Source: Alopecurus myosuroides
Taxonomy: Eukaryota > Streptophyta > Magnoliopsida > Poales > Poaceae
Assembly: GCA_028641055.1 (NCBI GenBank)
Contig: CM054063.1
Coordinates: 181,480,756-181,544,755 of the forward strand
Direction: 5' to 3'
DNA: 64,000 nt
Shown here: positions 22,611 through 33,228 of the stretch, one piece after another
Layout: each line of letters starts with the position of its first letter
Numbering within the stretch: position 1 is the stretch's first letter
Notes under the pieces: model-generated
The model's input: the letters and a program-made list of their open reading frames with translations, nothing else
Database searches by the model: none
Told to the model about the DNA's origin: nothing
Program-made: the position numbers and the translations under genes

Positions 22611-22683
22611 CGCTGCGTCTTCTTTTGAGTTGGGATTGACTCTCTGCAGCCCCGAACGGTTTGCAAGGACTTCTTCAAGGAAT

Positions 22684-22833
22684 GCGACAGTCCCCGAGCT
22701 GAGAGGAGCAGTCCCCGAGTAAGGAGCGACAGTCCCCGAGTAGGGAGGGGCAGTCCCCGAGTAAGGAGGAGCAGTCCCCGAGTAGCATGCGCCAGTCCTC
22801 GGGATGGAGACTGCAGTCCCTGGGTCCTCTTTT
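22684..22833 (-). repeat. In-frame 21-bp minisatellite in the RNase H-integrase linker of C
   Basis: Seven tandem units of 20-22 bp, mostly 21, with CAGTCCCCGAGTA as core on the plus strand. In the pol frame they encode heptapeptides of the form YSGTAPP. The unit is a multiple of three and keeps the frame across the linker. No such array is seen in A, B or E. Confidence 0.88.
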
Positions 22834-22841
22834 GCACCTTC

Positions 22842-24800
22842 CTAGTCAATTTCCATTGGAACTGCCTCTTCATTAGGCAGAGAAGGAACGAAAATGGACT
22901 CCGAGTTGGGGGATGGCTTGATGGATGGCTTTCTCAAATGCTCCAAGGCAATCCCAGCCGGGATGTACTGCCGAGAAGACCCCAACTTGGACAGCTCATC
23001 AGCTGCTTCATTCTCTGCTCGGTGGATGTGTTGGAACTCGCAACCTTCAAAGAATCCTGTCATGGTTTGGACCAGGAAGCGATATGACGCCATGTTGGCA
23101 TCCATAGCATCCCAAGTGCCAGAAACTTGCTGCACAACTAGATCCGAGTCGCGATAGCATATGATGCGTTGCACCCCAACTTCCTTGGCTACCTTCAAGC
23201 CATGCACCACAGCCTTGTACTCTGCAACATTGTTGGATGCCTTGAAGTGGATTTGCAGCACATATTTGAGTTGATCTCGCTTGGGTGACGTAAGCACCAC
23301 GCCAGCACCAAGGCCCTCGTTCATCTTGGAGCCATCAAAATGCATCTTCCAGTAGTTGGATACCGGGGTGGGAGGCTCATACTGCACCTCAGCCCAATCC
23401 ACAAGGAATTCTGCTAGAATCTGAGACTTGATGGCTTCTCTCCTCGCATATGCGGGAGCGTACGTGGCCAGCTCGATTGCCCACTTGGCTACTCTGCCAC
23501 TTGCTTCCTTGTTGCCCATGATATCCGAGATGGGAGATGAACTCACCACAGTGATGGGATGTTCTTGGAAATAGTGCTTTAGCTTCTTGGCGCCCATGTA
23601 CACGCCGTAAGTCATCTTCTGGTAGTGCGGGTAGTTCTGCTTGGAGCTGGACAGCACCTCACTGAGATAATACACCGGCCGCTGCACACTTTTGCCTTCC
23701 TCTTCTCGCTCCACCACAATCACCACGCTTACCACCCGATTGGTAGCAGCAATGTATAGCAGCATTGGCTCCTTGGGTAGCGGACTAGCCAAGATGGGAG
23801 CGCTACCCAGCATTGCCTTCAGCTCTTTGAATGCCACATCATCTTGAAGTGTCCCGACGAACTTGTCGCTTTTCTTCATCAATTGATACAAGGGCAGGGC
23901 CTTCTCGCCCATTCTGCCCAAGAAACGGCTCAGAGATGCCAAGCAACCAGTGAATTTTTGCACATCCTTCAGGGATCTCGGCAAAGACATGCTTTCAATA
24001 GCTTTTATCTTTGAAGGATTTTCCTCAATGCCCCGACTGGATACCAAGAAGCCGAGTAGCTTGCCAGCCGGGACGCCAAAGGTGCATTTACTCGGGTTCA
24101 GCTTCATCTTATATTTGCGCAAGTTAGCAAAGGTTTCCTCAAGGTCACTAAGCAGAGTATGTGTTTTATTCGTTTTGATGACAATGTCATCTACGTACAC
24201 CTGCACATTCTTGCCGGATTGATCATGCAAGCATTTCTGCATGCATCTCTGATAAGTGGCACCCGCATTCCGCAACCCGAAACACATGACACGATAGCAA
24301 TAAGCCCCGTACGGGGTAATGAAAGCAGTCTTTATTTGATCAGCAGGGTTGAGAGTTATCTGGTGAAAGCCAGAGTAGGCATCTATGAAAGACAACAGCT
24401 CACAACCAGTAGTGGAATCGATCACTTGATCGATGCGGGGTAGCGGAAAGGGATCCTTGGGGCACGCCTTGTTCAAGTCGGTGTAGTCGACGCACATGCG
24501 CCATGCGGTAGCGGCCTTGGGATACTCCTTCTTCTTCTCAACCATGACCGGGTTGGCTAGCCAATCCGGATGCAGCACCTCCATGATGAAATTGCTTATC
24601 AGCAGCTTGGTGATCTGATCACCGATGGCCTTCCTTCTCTCATCTCCGAAACGGCGCATAGCCTGCTTCACTGGTTTGGCGTCAGGACGCACACGTAGCG
24701 AGTGCTCAACCAACTCCCTCGGGACACCCGGTAGATCCTCATTGGACCAGGGAAACACGTCCCTATTCTCACGGAGGAAGTGGATGAGCTCGCTTTCCTA
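22842..24800 (-). pseudogene. Element C reverse transcriptase and RNase H
   Basis: 638 codons open after an upstream UAG (24798-24800). RT: GVPRELVEHSL, WRMCVDYTDLNKACP, FGLRNAGATYQRC and the YVDD box (QVYVDDIVIKT). RNase H: MHFDGSKMNEGLGAG, NNVAEYKAV, CYRDSDLVVQQ and ENEAADELSKLG. The second conserved block reads YRDSD where A and E have GDSD, so the RNase H Asp remains but its Gly is Arg. The 3' end is a TAG at 22842-22844 before the linker minisatellite. Confidence 0.9.
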
Positions 24801-24989
24801 TTTCTCCCCCAACCCGGAGCCAATGATGGCAACACGGTCAGGGAACTCAGGGTCGACCTGGATCTTCTTCGTCTCCTGGGATGCCTGAAACGCCGTCCCG
24901 TGCTGGGAACTCGGCATGCCAGGCGCACCAGCTTGCGCGGATTGCGCCATAGCCACCACCTCGTACATCTTCTTCTTCTCGGGAGCAAT
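24801..24989 (-). pseudogene. Element C protease-RT linker up to the D insertion
   Basis: Coding continues from the right side of D (TSD at 33229-33233) in the same frame through PEKKKMYEVVAMAQ to VAIIGSGLGEK and then UAG at 24798-24800. A candidate donor GT lies at 24857-24856 (CAG|GTCGAC), and the UAG forms a TAG|GAA acceptor; the interval is 60 nt and in phase. Confidence 0.7.
24985..24989. repeat. Target-site duplication of element D, left copy
   Basis: GCAAT directly before the left LTR, matched by GCAAT at 33229-33233. It proves integrase-mediated insertion of D into C. Confidence 0.95.
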
Positions 24990-27900
24990 TGTAACGTCCG
25001 GGGATTTTCCCCAATTGATATGCGTGTTGTTTTTCTTTTTGTGCATCATGGCATCACACATTTTCATGCACTTTTAAAACTTGCACACTAAACGAAATTA
25101 GTTAAATTTTGTTTGCTAAAAATTACAGAAATTAATTTGAGGTTTACAGCTATTTTTCTTGGCCTAAACCATTTCTGAAAAAAAAAAGAACAAAAAAAAA
25201 AGGAGGGAGAGGCAGCCAAGCCAGCCCAGCCTGGCCATTTTTTTCGGCCCAGCTAGGCCCAACCGGCCCCTCCCACCGAACTCCCTCTCCTCAACCCTAA
25301 TTCTCTTTTTTCCCTCCCCAAAAACCCCCCCGCCGTTTTGGTTAATTGCGCCCAGGTCCCTCCACCGGAAAAAAAAAAAGAAAAGAAAACGCTGCCAGGA
25401 ACCGCACGCGAGAGAGCCCTCTCGCTCGACCCCTTCTGTCCCGTCGCCCCTCTCCTCTCGCTCGCCTCCTCTCTCTTCCCTCCCATCTCCGGCCGTCCTC
25501 TCTCCAGCCTCACTCCGGCCGGCCGCCACCCGTGCTCCTCCACCTCCCTCCGGCCGGCGCCGCCGCTCCTCTTCCCGCCATGGCCGCCGGACGCCCCGCC
25601 ACCAGACCTCCTCCTCCCCGAGCTCCGCCCCGTGCCTCCCCCCGGTCGCTGCCGACCGCCCCACCCTCCTCCTTCCCTGCCTCTCCCTCACCTCCGGCCG
25701 CCCGTCCCCTCCTCTGTCCACCCGCCGGAGCTCCGCCTCCCTCCACCTCCCTCAAACTCCGGTCGTCCCGCTCGCAGCAGCATGTGACCGCAGCGCCCGA
25801 GACCGCGGCCACTCGGAAAACGGCGGCCATGAGGAGGCCCGGCCAGCGCGGACCCGCGCCTCCGAGCGGCGGCCGCGTCGGACCCCTCCTCCTCGACGGA
25901 GCTGCCGGCTGCTCTCCCTCGAGCTCGTCTCGGCAAGGCCGCTGCCATCCGCCCTCCTATTTCCGTCGTCGCGCTCGCCTCCGGCGCCTCGCAGCGAGAA
26001 CGACGCCGTCGCCGGTCCTCCGTCCCGCCATGGTCATCCTCGACGTGGTGATGTCGTTCCGCAACCGAGCGCCTCACCGCCGTCCTCCTCGACCTCGGTG
26101 TGGAGCATCTCCGCCACTCGTGCTCGTTGGTTGTTCGGCACAAGTCCCGCAAGAGAATTGGTGCGTCGCGGGCACCCATCTGTGCAGGTGCTTCTTTCGT
26201 TGTGTCCGGGGCCTTCGTGCCCTGTGCGTTCAGCGTCCATGTGACCCCGACAAGAAATTCCCGGCGACAAGTTCGACACCGACCGGTACCGCATCGATAA
26301 GATCATCGCCAACAAGTACCGCCACCCCGAGGACCTCGGACCAAACCTCGACCACGACTACTTCCCCGACGAACCGTGAACGACTACATCGCCTTGTCAT
26401 GTCCGTTTTGCGTTGGCCGCCTTCGTGCGCGCCCGAAGACCGAGACCACCAAGATCGCCATCAACCCCGAAGACGGTGTTGTTACGGTTCGCCCACGACT
26501 ACTACTACGACTACTTCGACGATGATGACCGCGTGATTCGAGAACGACTACTTCCTCTACGGCGTGAACGACTACCTCCATGACGATGACCCTGGAACGA
26601 CTACGTCCTCGACGTCGACTACTTCCACTACGTGGTTACCAACTACTTCCTCGACTACATGAGAACGAACATCTACTTCCCCTACTTCCTCTACGTCGGC
26701 TACTTCGTCCACGTCCCGAACACTCCGGCGTTGTTCCGAAGATCTCCTTCTTTCCGGCGTCAAACCCGAAGATCTCCCCTCCACACGTGCGAACCCAAAC
26801 CCTAAAAACCCCTATACCTATGCCCTATTTTCTATAACATATCAACTATATTTAAAAGGTCATCGCATCATGTTTGCATTGCATTTTGTGGGTGCGGGTA
26901 ATAGTAATGACACCTAATAATTAAATATGGAATGTGTTGGGGATGTTGTTATATAATTGTCCCTATTCCATTTAACATTGACTAGCTCATTTTTATCTTG
27001 TTTTTGCCATGTTAAATCAACATTTAATATTGTGGGTAGATAAACAACTTGAACCAATCTTTATTCGTCCGGACTCCGGTTCCGATTAAATTGCTTAAGT
27101 TGTTTCCCCTGTTTCATCTTGCCATGCCATGCATATATAATAGGATCATGCTGGATCTTTGTCGTAGAAGTAATTGCTGCATCCGGTGTTTCTTTTAGTT
27201 TGTTGCTTCTTCGCGGATAGGACGTTGAGATGATGTGAGCAACGACAAGTTCTGCTACCTTGCGGGATCTCAGGCAAGTATACTCACTTGCATGCCATAT
27301 GGCTGCCTTTCATCACTTGTTACCGATTCTTTCCGTTGATTCTTTTCTGCTAGCCTTAGTAGTAGTTGTTTCTGTTACGAACCCATCACATGAATCCCTT
27401 AACCTTGATATTGCCTCACCTCCATACCTATAACCTTTGTTTGTGCCCGTGTCTTACTAGCATGCTTAGGTTGCTTTTGCTCGAGTCTGTTATCCGTTAC
27501 TTTCTGTTACTACCTATTACGTTGTGGGGGCTCGATGTTTAATCAATCAATTAATCATGCTAATGTTACTATTAATAATAAATTTGATGATAAGGCACCG
27601 GCGGGAGGCCCACGGGTGGTTTTGAGGCCTGCTAGTGTCGACCCCCTAATAGGAAAAGGGTCTTGTCTACTGATCCATGATGAGCGCACTACCCGCATTT
27701 GGGGAGTATGGGCTCCCCCTCAGTTTGACTCGATTCGCATCTCGTCCAAATCGCCGTACTAGTTCGGGCTTTCCATTTGCTGCATGCATGATCTTGCGAG
27801 CCCTTGGTACCCGGGTGGAACTTTCGTAGTCGGCATTTAGGGCGGCGTGATCTTCCAGTGCTATGAGGGTCCCCTTTTCTTCGTGGGGCTCGATTAGCCG

Positions 27901-28870
27901 CGCACGCACAGCACGCGGTGCTTTGGGCTTGATGCGAAGAAGGGTTGGATGGTGTTGAGTGCCCCGCTTGGTGGGAGGCATCCCATCTGGCGGGATATTC
28001 ATGAGTGCGGTTGCTATGGTGCACCCCTGCAGGGTAAATCTTCTCGAGAAGCCGTGTTTTCCGCGGTTATGGATTACTTGGTGAAAGTACTGGCTAACAA
28101 GTACTCAGGACAACTTTAACATAATGATCAATCATGTTTCACCCAATGATTAATAACTTGACTAGTAATAGGTTATTCACACAATAACTTGACTCATCTT
28201 TAATACCACGGTGTGAGTTATCCTCGGATTGCTTCTTCGGATAAGGGGCGAGATCCAGGATGGGTTTGTTTGAAATTATCTTTCAGTTGGTTACTATCAC
28301 TCGATCTTATCCCCTTTCTGATAGTTGGAAGCAATAAAATCTCTGTAGTTGGTTAGTGCAGCCTGCTGTCGCTTATTTGCAATAACCCTTTCCTTTCCGT
28401 TGATCCTAAAGTATTTGTATCTTGTGATGACTGGCTACGCCGGTAACTTGTGAGTATGGGCTTTATCCCCCTTTCCAGTACTTAACCGTACTGACCCACG
28501 AATCTCTTTCGTGGCTGCAAATTCCAAATTGCAGTCAACAGGTTTGAAGTCTGACGACGTTAGCTTGGGAATCCCTCCGGCTTGGCCTGGGCAGGGATTG
28601 GACGCCTTCGGTTATCTTCAGGACTCTTAGTCCAATTTGGATCTTGTCCGTAGCCGGACGTTTGTTTCTTCCGCTGTTATTTGGATCGTGTATTGTATCA
28701 GTTGTATCCCTGGCTCGTTGAGTCATCTTGTATCTTTCTGATGCTGTTGTAATTGTGGATTATTCGTGAATTATTGTAATGTTATCATAAATGGCAACCT
28801 GGAATCGGTTATTATGCGGATTTGGCGGGAATGCTGAAATCTGCATAGTGCCCGATCTCGGGGCGTCACA
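24990..28870 (+). repeat. 5' LTR of element D
   Basis: Starts TGTAACGTCCGGGG, ends GGGGCGTCACA. A pyrimidine- and GC-rich block (25340-26000) produces long Pro/Arg/Ser-rich open frames on both strands; a block rich in ACGACTAC-like repeats follows (26330-26720). The 3' third (27900-28870) is less biased. No gene is called in it. Confidence 0.93.
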
Positions 28871-29349
28871 AAATGGTATCAGAGCCTTGGTTCCGATTCC
28901 CGATATTGTTTCGATACGAATGGTTATCGAAGCAACGGGTCCGCAAAGCCTGTAGGATAACCTCGCTAACGGTCGTTGTTTCTAGAGTGTCGAAAACTAT
29001 TTCTGCTAAACTATTTTGGAAAAACATCTCAATAGGATTCTTGTTTTCTCCTTATCTCTATTCTATTTCCCCTCCCATCTTAATTGATTTGGAGTCTACT
29101 CTCGTACTCAATCTTTCAAAGTGTTAGGATCCTACGTGGGTGGACGTTTTCTGAGCCCTTAACCTAATAGGTTCGATCATCGGAAGATTTCCTGGTGGAA
29201 GAACATCGTCATCAGCCCGAGCAAGAATCTCTTGTTAGTGGTGTCGAGGAGATCAACTGGAAGCATGAAGAATCGATAGCCGAACTTCTTTCCCCTCCCG
29301 AGTTAGGAGGTGGATTGCGAGGGCGCAATCCCTTGTTAGTGGTGTCGTC
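28871..29349 (+). other. Internal region of element D
   Basis: It begins with AAA and the primer-binding site TGGTATCAGAGCC (28874-28886). The remaining ~460 bp hold no gag or pol. The last part (from ~29195) is open and charged (EEHRHQPEQESLVSGVEEI) and may be a relic of a polyprotein end. The bases before the right LTR (GTTAGTGGTGTCGTC) lack a clean polypurine tract. A 17-bp phrase, CTTGTTAGTGGTGTCG with flanking matches, occurs at ~29231 and again at ~29331. Confidence 0.8.
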
Positions 29350-32300
29350 TGTAACGTCCGGGGATTTTCCCCAATTGATATGCGTGTTGTTTTTCTTTTT
29401 GTGCATCATGGCATCACACATTTTCATGCACTTTTAAAACTTGCACACTAAACGAAATTAGTTAAATTTTGTTTGCTAAAAATTACAGAAATTAATTTGA
29501 GGTTTACAGCTATTTTTCTTGGCCTAAACCATTTCTGAAAAAAAAAGAACAAAAAAAAAGGAGGGAGAGGCAGCCAAGCCAGCCCAGCCTGGCCATTTTT
29601 TTCGGCCCAGCTAGGCCCAACCGGCCCCTCCCACCGAACTCCCTCTCCTCAACCCTAATTCTCTTTTTTCCCTCCCCAAAAACCCCCCCGCCGTTTTGGT
29701 TAATTGCGCCCAGGTCCCTCCACCGGAAAAAAAAAAAGAAAAGAAAACGCTGCCAGGAACCGCACGCGAGAGAGCCCTCTCGCTCGACCCCTTCTGTCCC
29801 GTCGCCCCTCTCCTCTCGCTCGCCTCCTCTCTCTTCCCTCCCATCTCCGGCCGTCCTCTCTCCAGCCTCACTCCGGCCGGCCGCCACCCGTGCTCCTCCA
29901 CCTCCCTCCGGCCGGCGCCGCCGCTCCTCTTCCCGCCATGGCCGCCGGACGCCCCGCCACCAGACCTCCTCCTCCCCGAGCTCCGCCCCGTGCCTCCCCC
30001 CGGTCGCTGCCGACCGCCCCACCCTCCTCCTTCCCTGCCTCTCCCTCACCTCCGGCCGCCCGTCCCCTCCTCTGTCCACCCGCCGGAGCTCCGCCTCCCT
30101 CCACCTCCCTCAAACTCCGGTCGTCCCGCTCGCAGCAGCATGTGACCGCAGCGCCCGAGACCGCGGCCACTCGGAAAACGGCGGCCATGAGGAGGCCCGG
30201 CCAGCGCAGACCCGCGCCTCCGAGCGGCGGCCGCGTCGGACGCCTCCTCCTCGACGGAGCTGCCGGCTGCTCTCCCTCGAGCTCGTCTCGGCAAGGCCGC
30301 TGCCATCCGCCCTCCTATTTCCGTCGTCGCGCTCGCCTCCGGCGCCTCGCAGCGAGAACGACGCCGTCGCCGGTCCTCCGTCCCGCCATGGTCATCCTCG
30401 ACGTGGTGATGCCGTTCCGCAACCGAGCGCCTCACCGCCGTCCTCCTCGACCTCGGTGTGGAGCATCTCCGCCACTCGTGCTCGTTGGTTGTTCGGCACA
30501 AGTCCCGCAAGAGAATTGGTGCGTCGCGGGCACCCATCTGTGCAGGTGCTTCTTTCGTTGTGTCCGGGGCCTTCGTGCCCTGTGCGTTCAGCGTCCATGT
30601 GACCCCGACAAGAAATTCCCGGCGACAAGTTCGACACCGACCGGTACCGCATCGATAAGATCATCGCCAACAAGTACCGCCACCCCGAGGACCTCGGACC
30701 AAACCTCGACCACGACTACTTCCCCGACGAACCGTGAACGACTACATCGCCTTGTCATGTCCGTTTTGCGTTGGCCGCCTTCGTGCGCGCCCGAAGACCG
30801 AGACCACCAAGATCGCCATCAACCCCGAAGACGGTGTTGTTACGGTTCGCCCACGACTACTACTACGACTACTTCGACGATGATGACCGCGTGATTCGAG
30901 AACGACTACTTCCTCTACGGCGTGAACGACTACCTCCATGACGATGACCCTGGAACGACTACGTCCTCGACGTCGACTACTTCCACTACGTGGTTACCAA
31001 CTACTTCCTCGACTACATGAGAACGAACATCTACTTCCCCTACTTCCTCTACGTCGGCTACTTCGTCCACGTCCCGAACACTCCGGCGTTGTTCCGAAGA
31101 TCTCCTTCTTTCCGGCGTCAAACCCGAAGATCTCCCCTCCACACGTGCGAACCCAAACCCTAAAAACCCCTATACCTATGCCCTATTTTCTATAACATAT
31201 CAACTATATTTAAAAGGTCATCGCATCATGTTTGCATTGCATTTTGTGGGTGCGGGTAATAGTAATGACACCTAATAATTAAATATGGAATGTGTTGGGG
31301 ATGTTGTTATATAATTGTCCCTATTCCATTTAACATTGACTAGCTCATTTTTATCTTGTTTTTGCCATGTTAAATCAACATTTAATATTGTGGGTAGATA
31401 AACAACTTGAACCAATCTTTATTCGTCCGGACTCCGGTTCCGATTAAATTGCTTAAGTTGTTTCCCCTGTTTCATCTTGCCATGCCATGCATATATAATA
31501 GGATCATGCTGGATCTTTGTCGTAGAAGTAATTGCTGCATCCGGTGTTTCTTTTAGTTTGTTGCTTCTTCACGGATAGGACGTTGAGATGATGTGAGCAA
31601 CGACAAGTTCTGCTACCTTGCGGGATCTCAGGCAAGTATACTCACTTGCATGCCATATGGCTGCCTTTCATCACTTGTTACCGATTCTTTCCGTTGATTC
31701 TTTTCTGCTAGCCTTAGTAGTAGTTGTTTCTGTTACGAACCCATCACATGAATCCCTTAACCTTGATATTGCCTCACCTCCATACCTATAACCTTTGTTT
31801 GTGCCCGTGTCTTACTAGCATGCTTAGGTTGCTTTTGCTCGAGTCTGTTATCCGTTACTTTCTGTTACTACCTATTACGTTGTGGGGGCTCGATGTTTAA
31901 TCAATCAATTAATCATGCTAATGTTACTATTAATAATAAATTTGATGATAAGGCACCGGCGGGAGGCCCACGGGTGGTTTTGAGGCCCGCTAGTGTCGAC
32001 CCCCTAATAGGAAAAGGGTCTTGTCTACTGATCCATGATGAGCGCACTACCCGCATTTGGGGAGTATGGGCTCCCCCTCAGTTTGACTCGATTCGCATCT
32101 CGTCCAAATCGCCGTACTAGTTCGGGCTTTCCATTTGCTGCATGCATGATCTTGCGAGCCCTTGGTACCCGGGTGGAACTTTCGTAGTCGGCATTTAGGG
32201 CGGCGTGATCTTCCAGTGCTATGAGGGTCCCCTTTTCTTCGTGGGGCTCGATTAGCCGCGCACGCACAGCACGCGGTGCTTTGGGCTTGATGCGAAGAAG

Positions 32301-33228
32301 GGTTGGATGGTGTTGAGTGCCCCGCTTGGTGGGAGGCATCCCATCTGGCGGGATATTCATGAGTGCGGTTGCTATGGTGCACCCCTGCAGGGTAAATCTT
32401 CTCGAGAAGCCGTGTTTTCCGCGGTTATGGATTACTTGGTGAAAGTACTGGCTAACAAGTACTCAGGACAACTTTAACATAATGATCAATCATGTTTCAC
32501 CCAATGATTAATAACTTGACTAGTAATAGGTTATTCACACAATAACTTGACTCATCTTTAATACCACGGTGTGAGTTATCCTCGGATTGCTTCTTCGGAT
32601 AAGGGGCGAGATCCAGGATGGGTTTGTTTGAAATTATCTTTCAGTTGGTTACTATCACTCGATCTTATCCCCTTTCTGATAGTTGGAAGCAATAAAATCT
32701 CTGTAGTTGGTTAGTGCAGCCTGCTGTCGCTTATTTGCAATAACCCTTTCCTTTCCGTTGATCCTAAAGTATTTGTATCTTGTGATGACTGGCTACGCCG
32801 GTAACTTGTGAGTATGGGCTTTATCCCCCTTGCCAGTACTTAACCGTACTGACCCACGAATCTCTTTCGTGGCTGCAAATTCCAAATTGCAGTCAACAGG
32901 TTTGAAGTCTGACGACGTTAGCTTGGGAATCCCTCCGGCTTGGCCTGGGCAGGGATTGGACGCCTTCGGTTATCTTCAGGACTCTTAGTCCAATTTGGAT
33001 CTTGTCCGTAGCCGGACGTTTGTTTCTTCCGCTGTTATTTGGATCGTGTATTGTATCAGTTGTATCCCTGGCTCGTTGAGTCATCTTGTATCTTTCTGAT
33101 GCTGTTGTAATTGTGGATTATTCGTGAATTATTGTAATGTTATCATAAATGGCAACCTGGAATCGGTTATTATGCGGATTTGGCGGGAATGCTGAAATCT
33201 GCATAGTGCCCGATCTCGGGGCGTCACA
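29350..33228 (+). repeat. 3' LTR of element D
   Basis: 3,879 bp, nearly identical to 24990-28870. Seen differences include single bases matching 25850, 25890, 26055, 27211, 27627 and 28471 of the first LTR and one base fewer in each of two A-runs near the start. Confidence 0.93.

Larger units (their letters stand above)
24990..33228 (+). mobile_element. Element D: non-autonomous long-LTR retrotransposon (LARD-like, Tekay/Del type ends)
   Basis: 8,239 bp with LTRs of 3,881 and 3,879 bp, a 479-bp internal region and a perfect 5-bp TSD. The LTR ends TGTAACG...GTCACA and the primer-binding site TGGTATCAGAGCC (complementary to initiator Met tRNA) are typical of Tekay/Del chromoviruses. No gag or pol is present, so it must have used another element's proteins. 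About six substitutions and two homopolymer indels separate the LTRs, so the insertion is recent. Confidence 0.9.

Noticed and set aside
25346..26536. 396-residue Pro/Ser/Arg-rich open frame (and its copy at 29704-30894, plus overlapping frames on both strands)
   Set aside because: It lies wholly inside the LTRs of element D, reflects GC- and pyrimidine-rich composition, is open on both strands and has no domain.
28874..28886. tRNA-like sequence TGGTATCAGAGCC
   Set aside because: It is the primer-binding site complementary to a tRNA end, not a tRNA gene.
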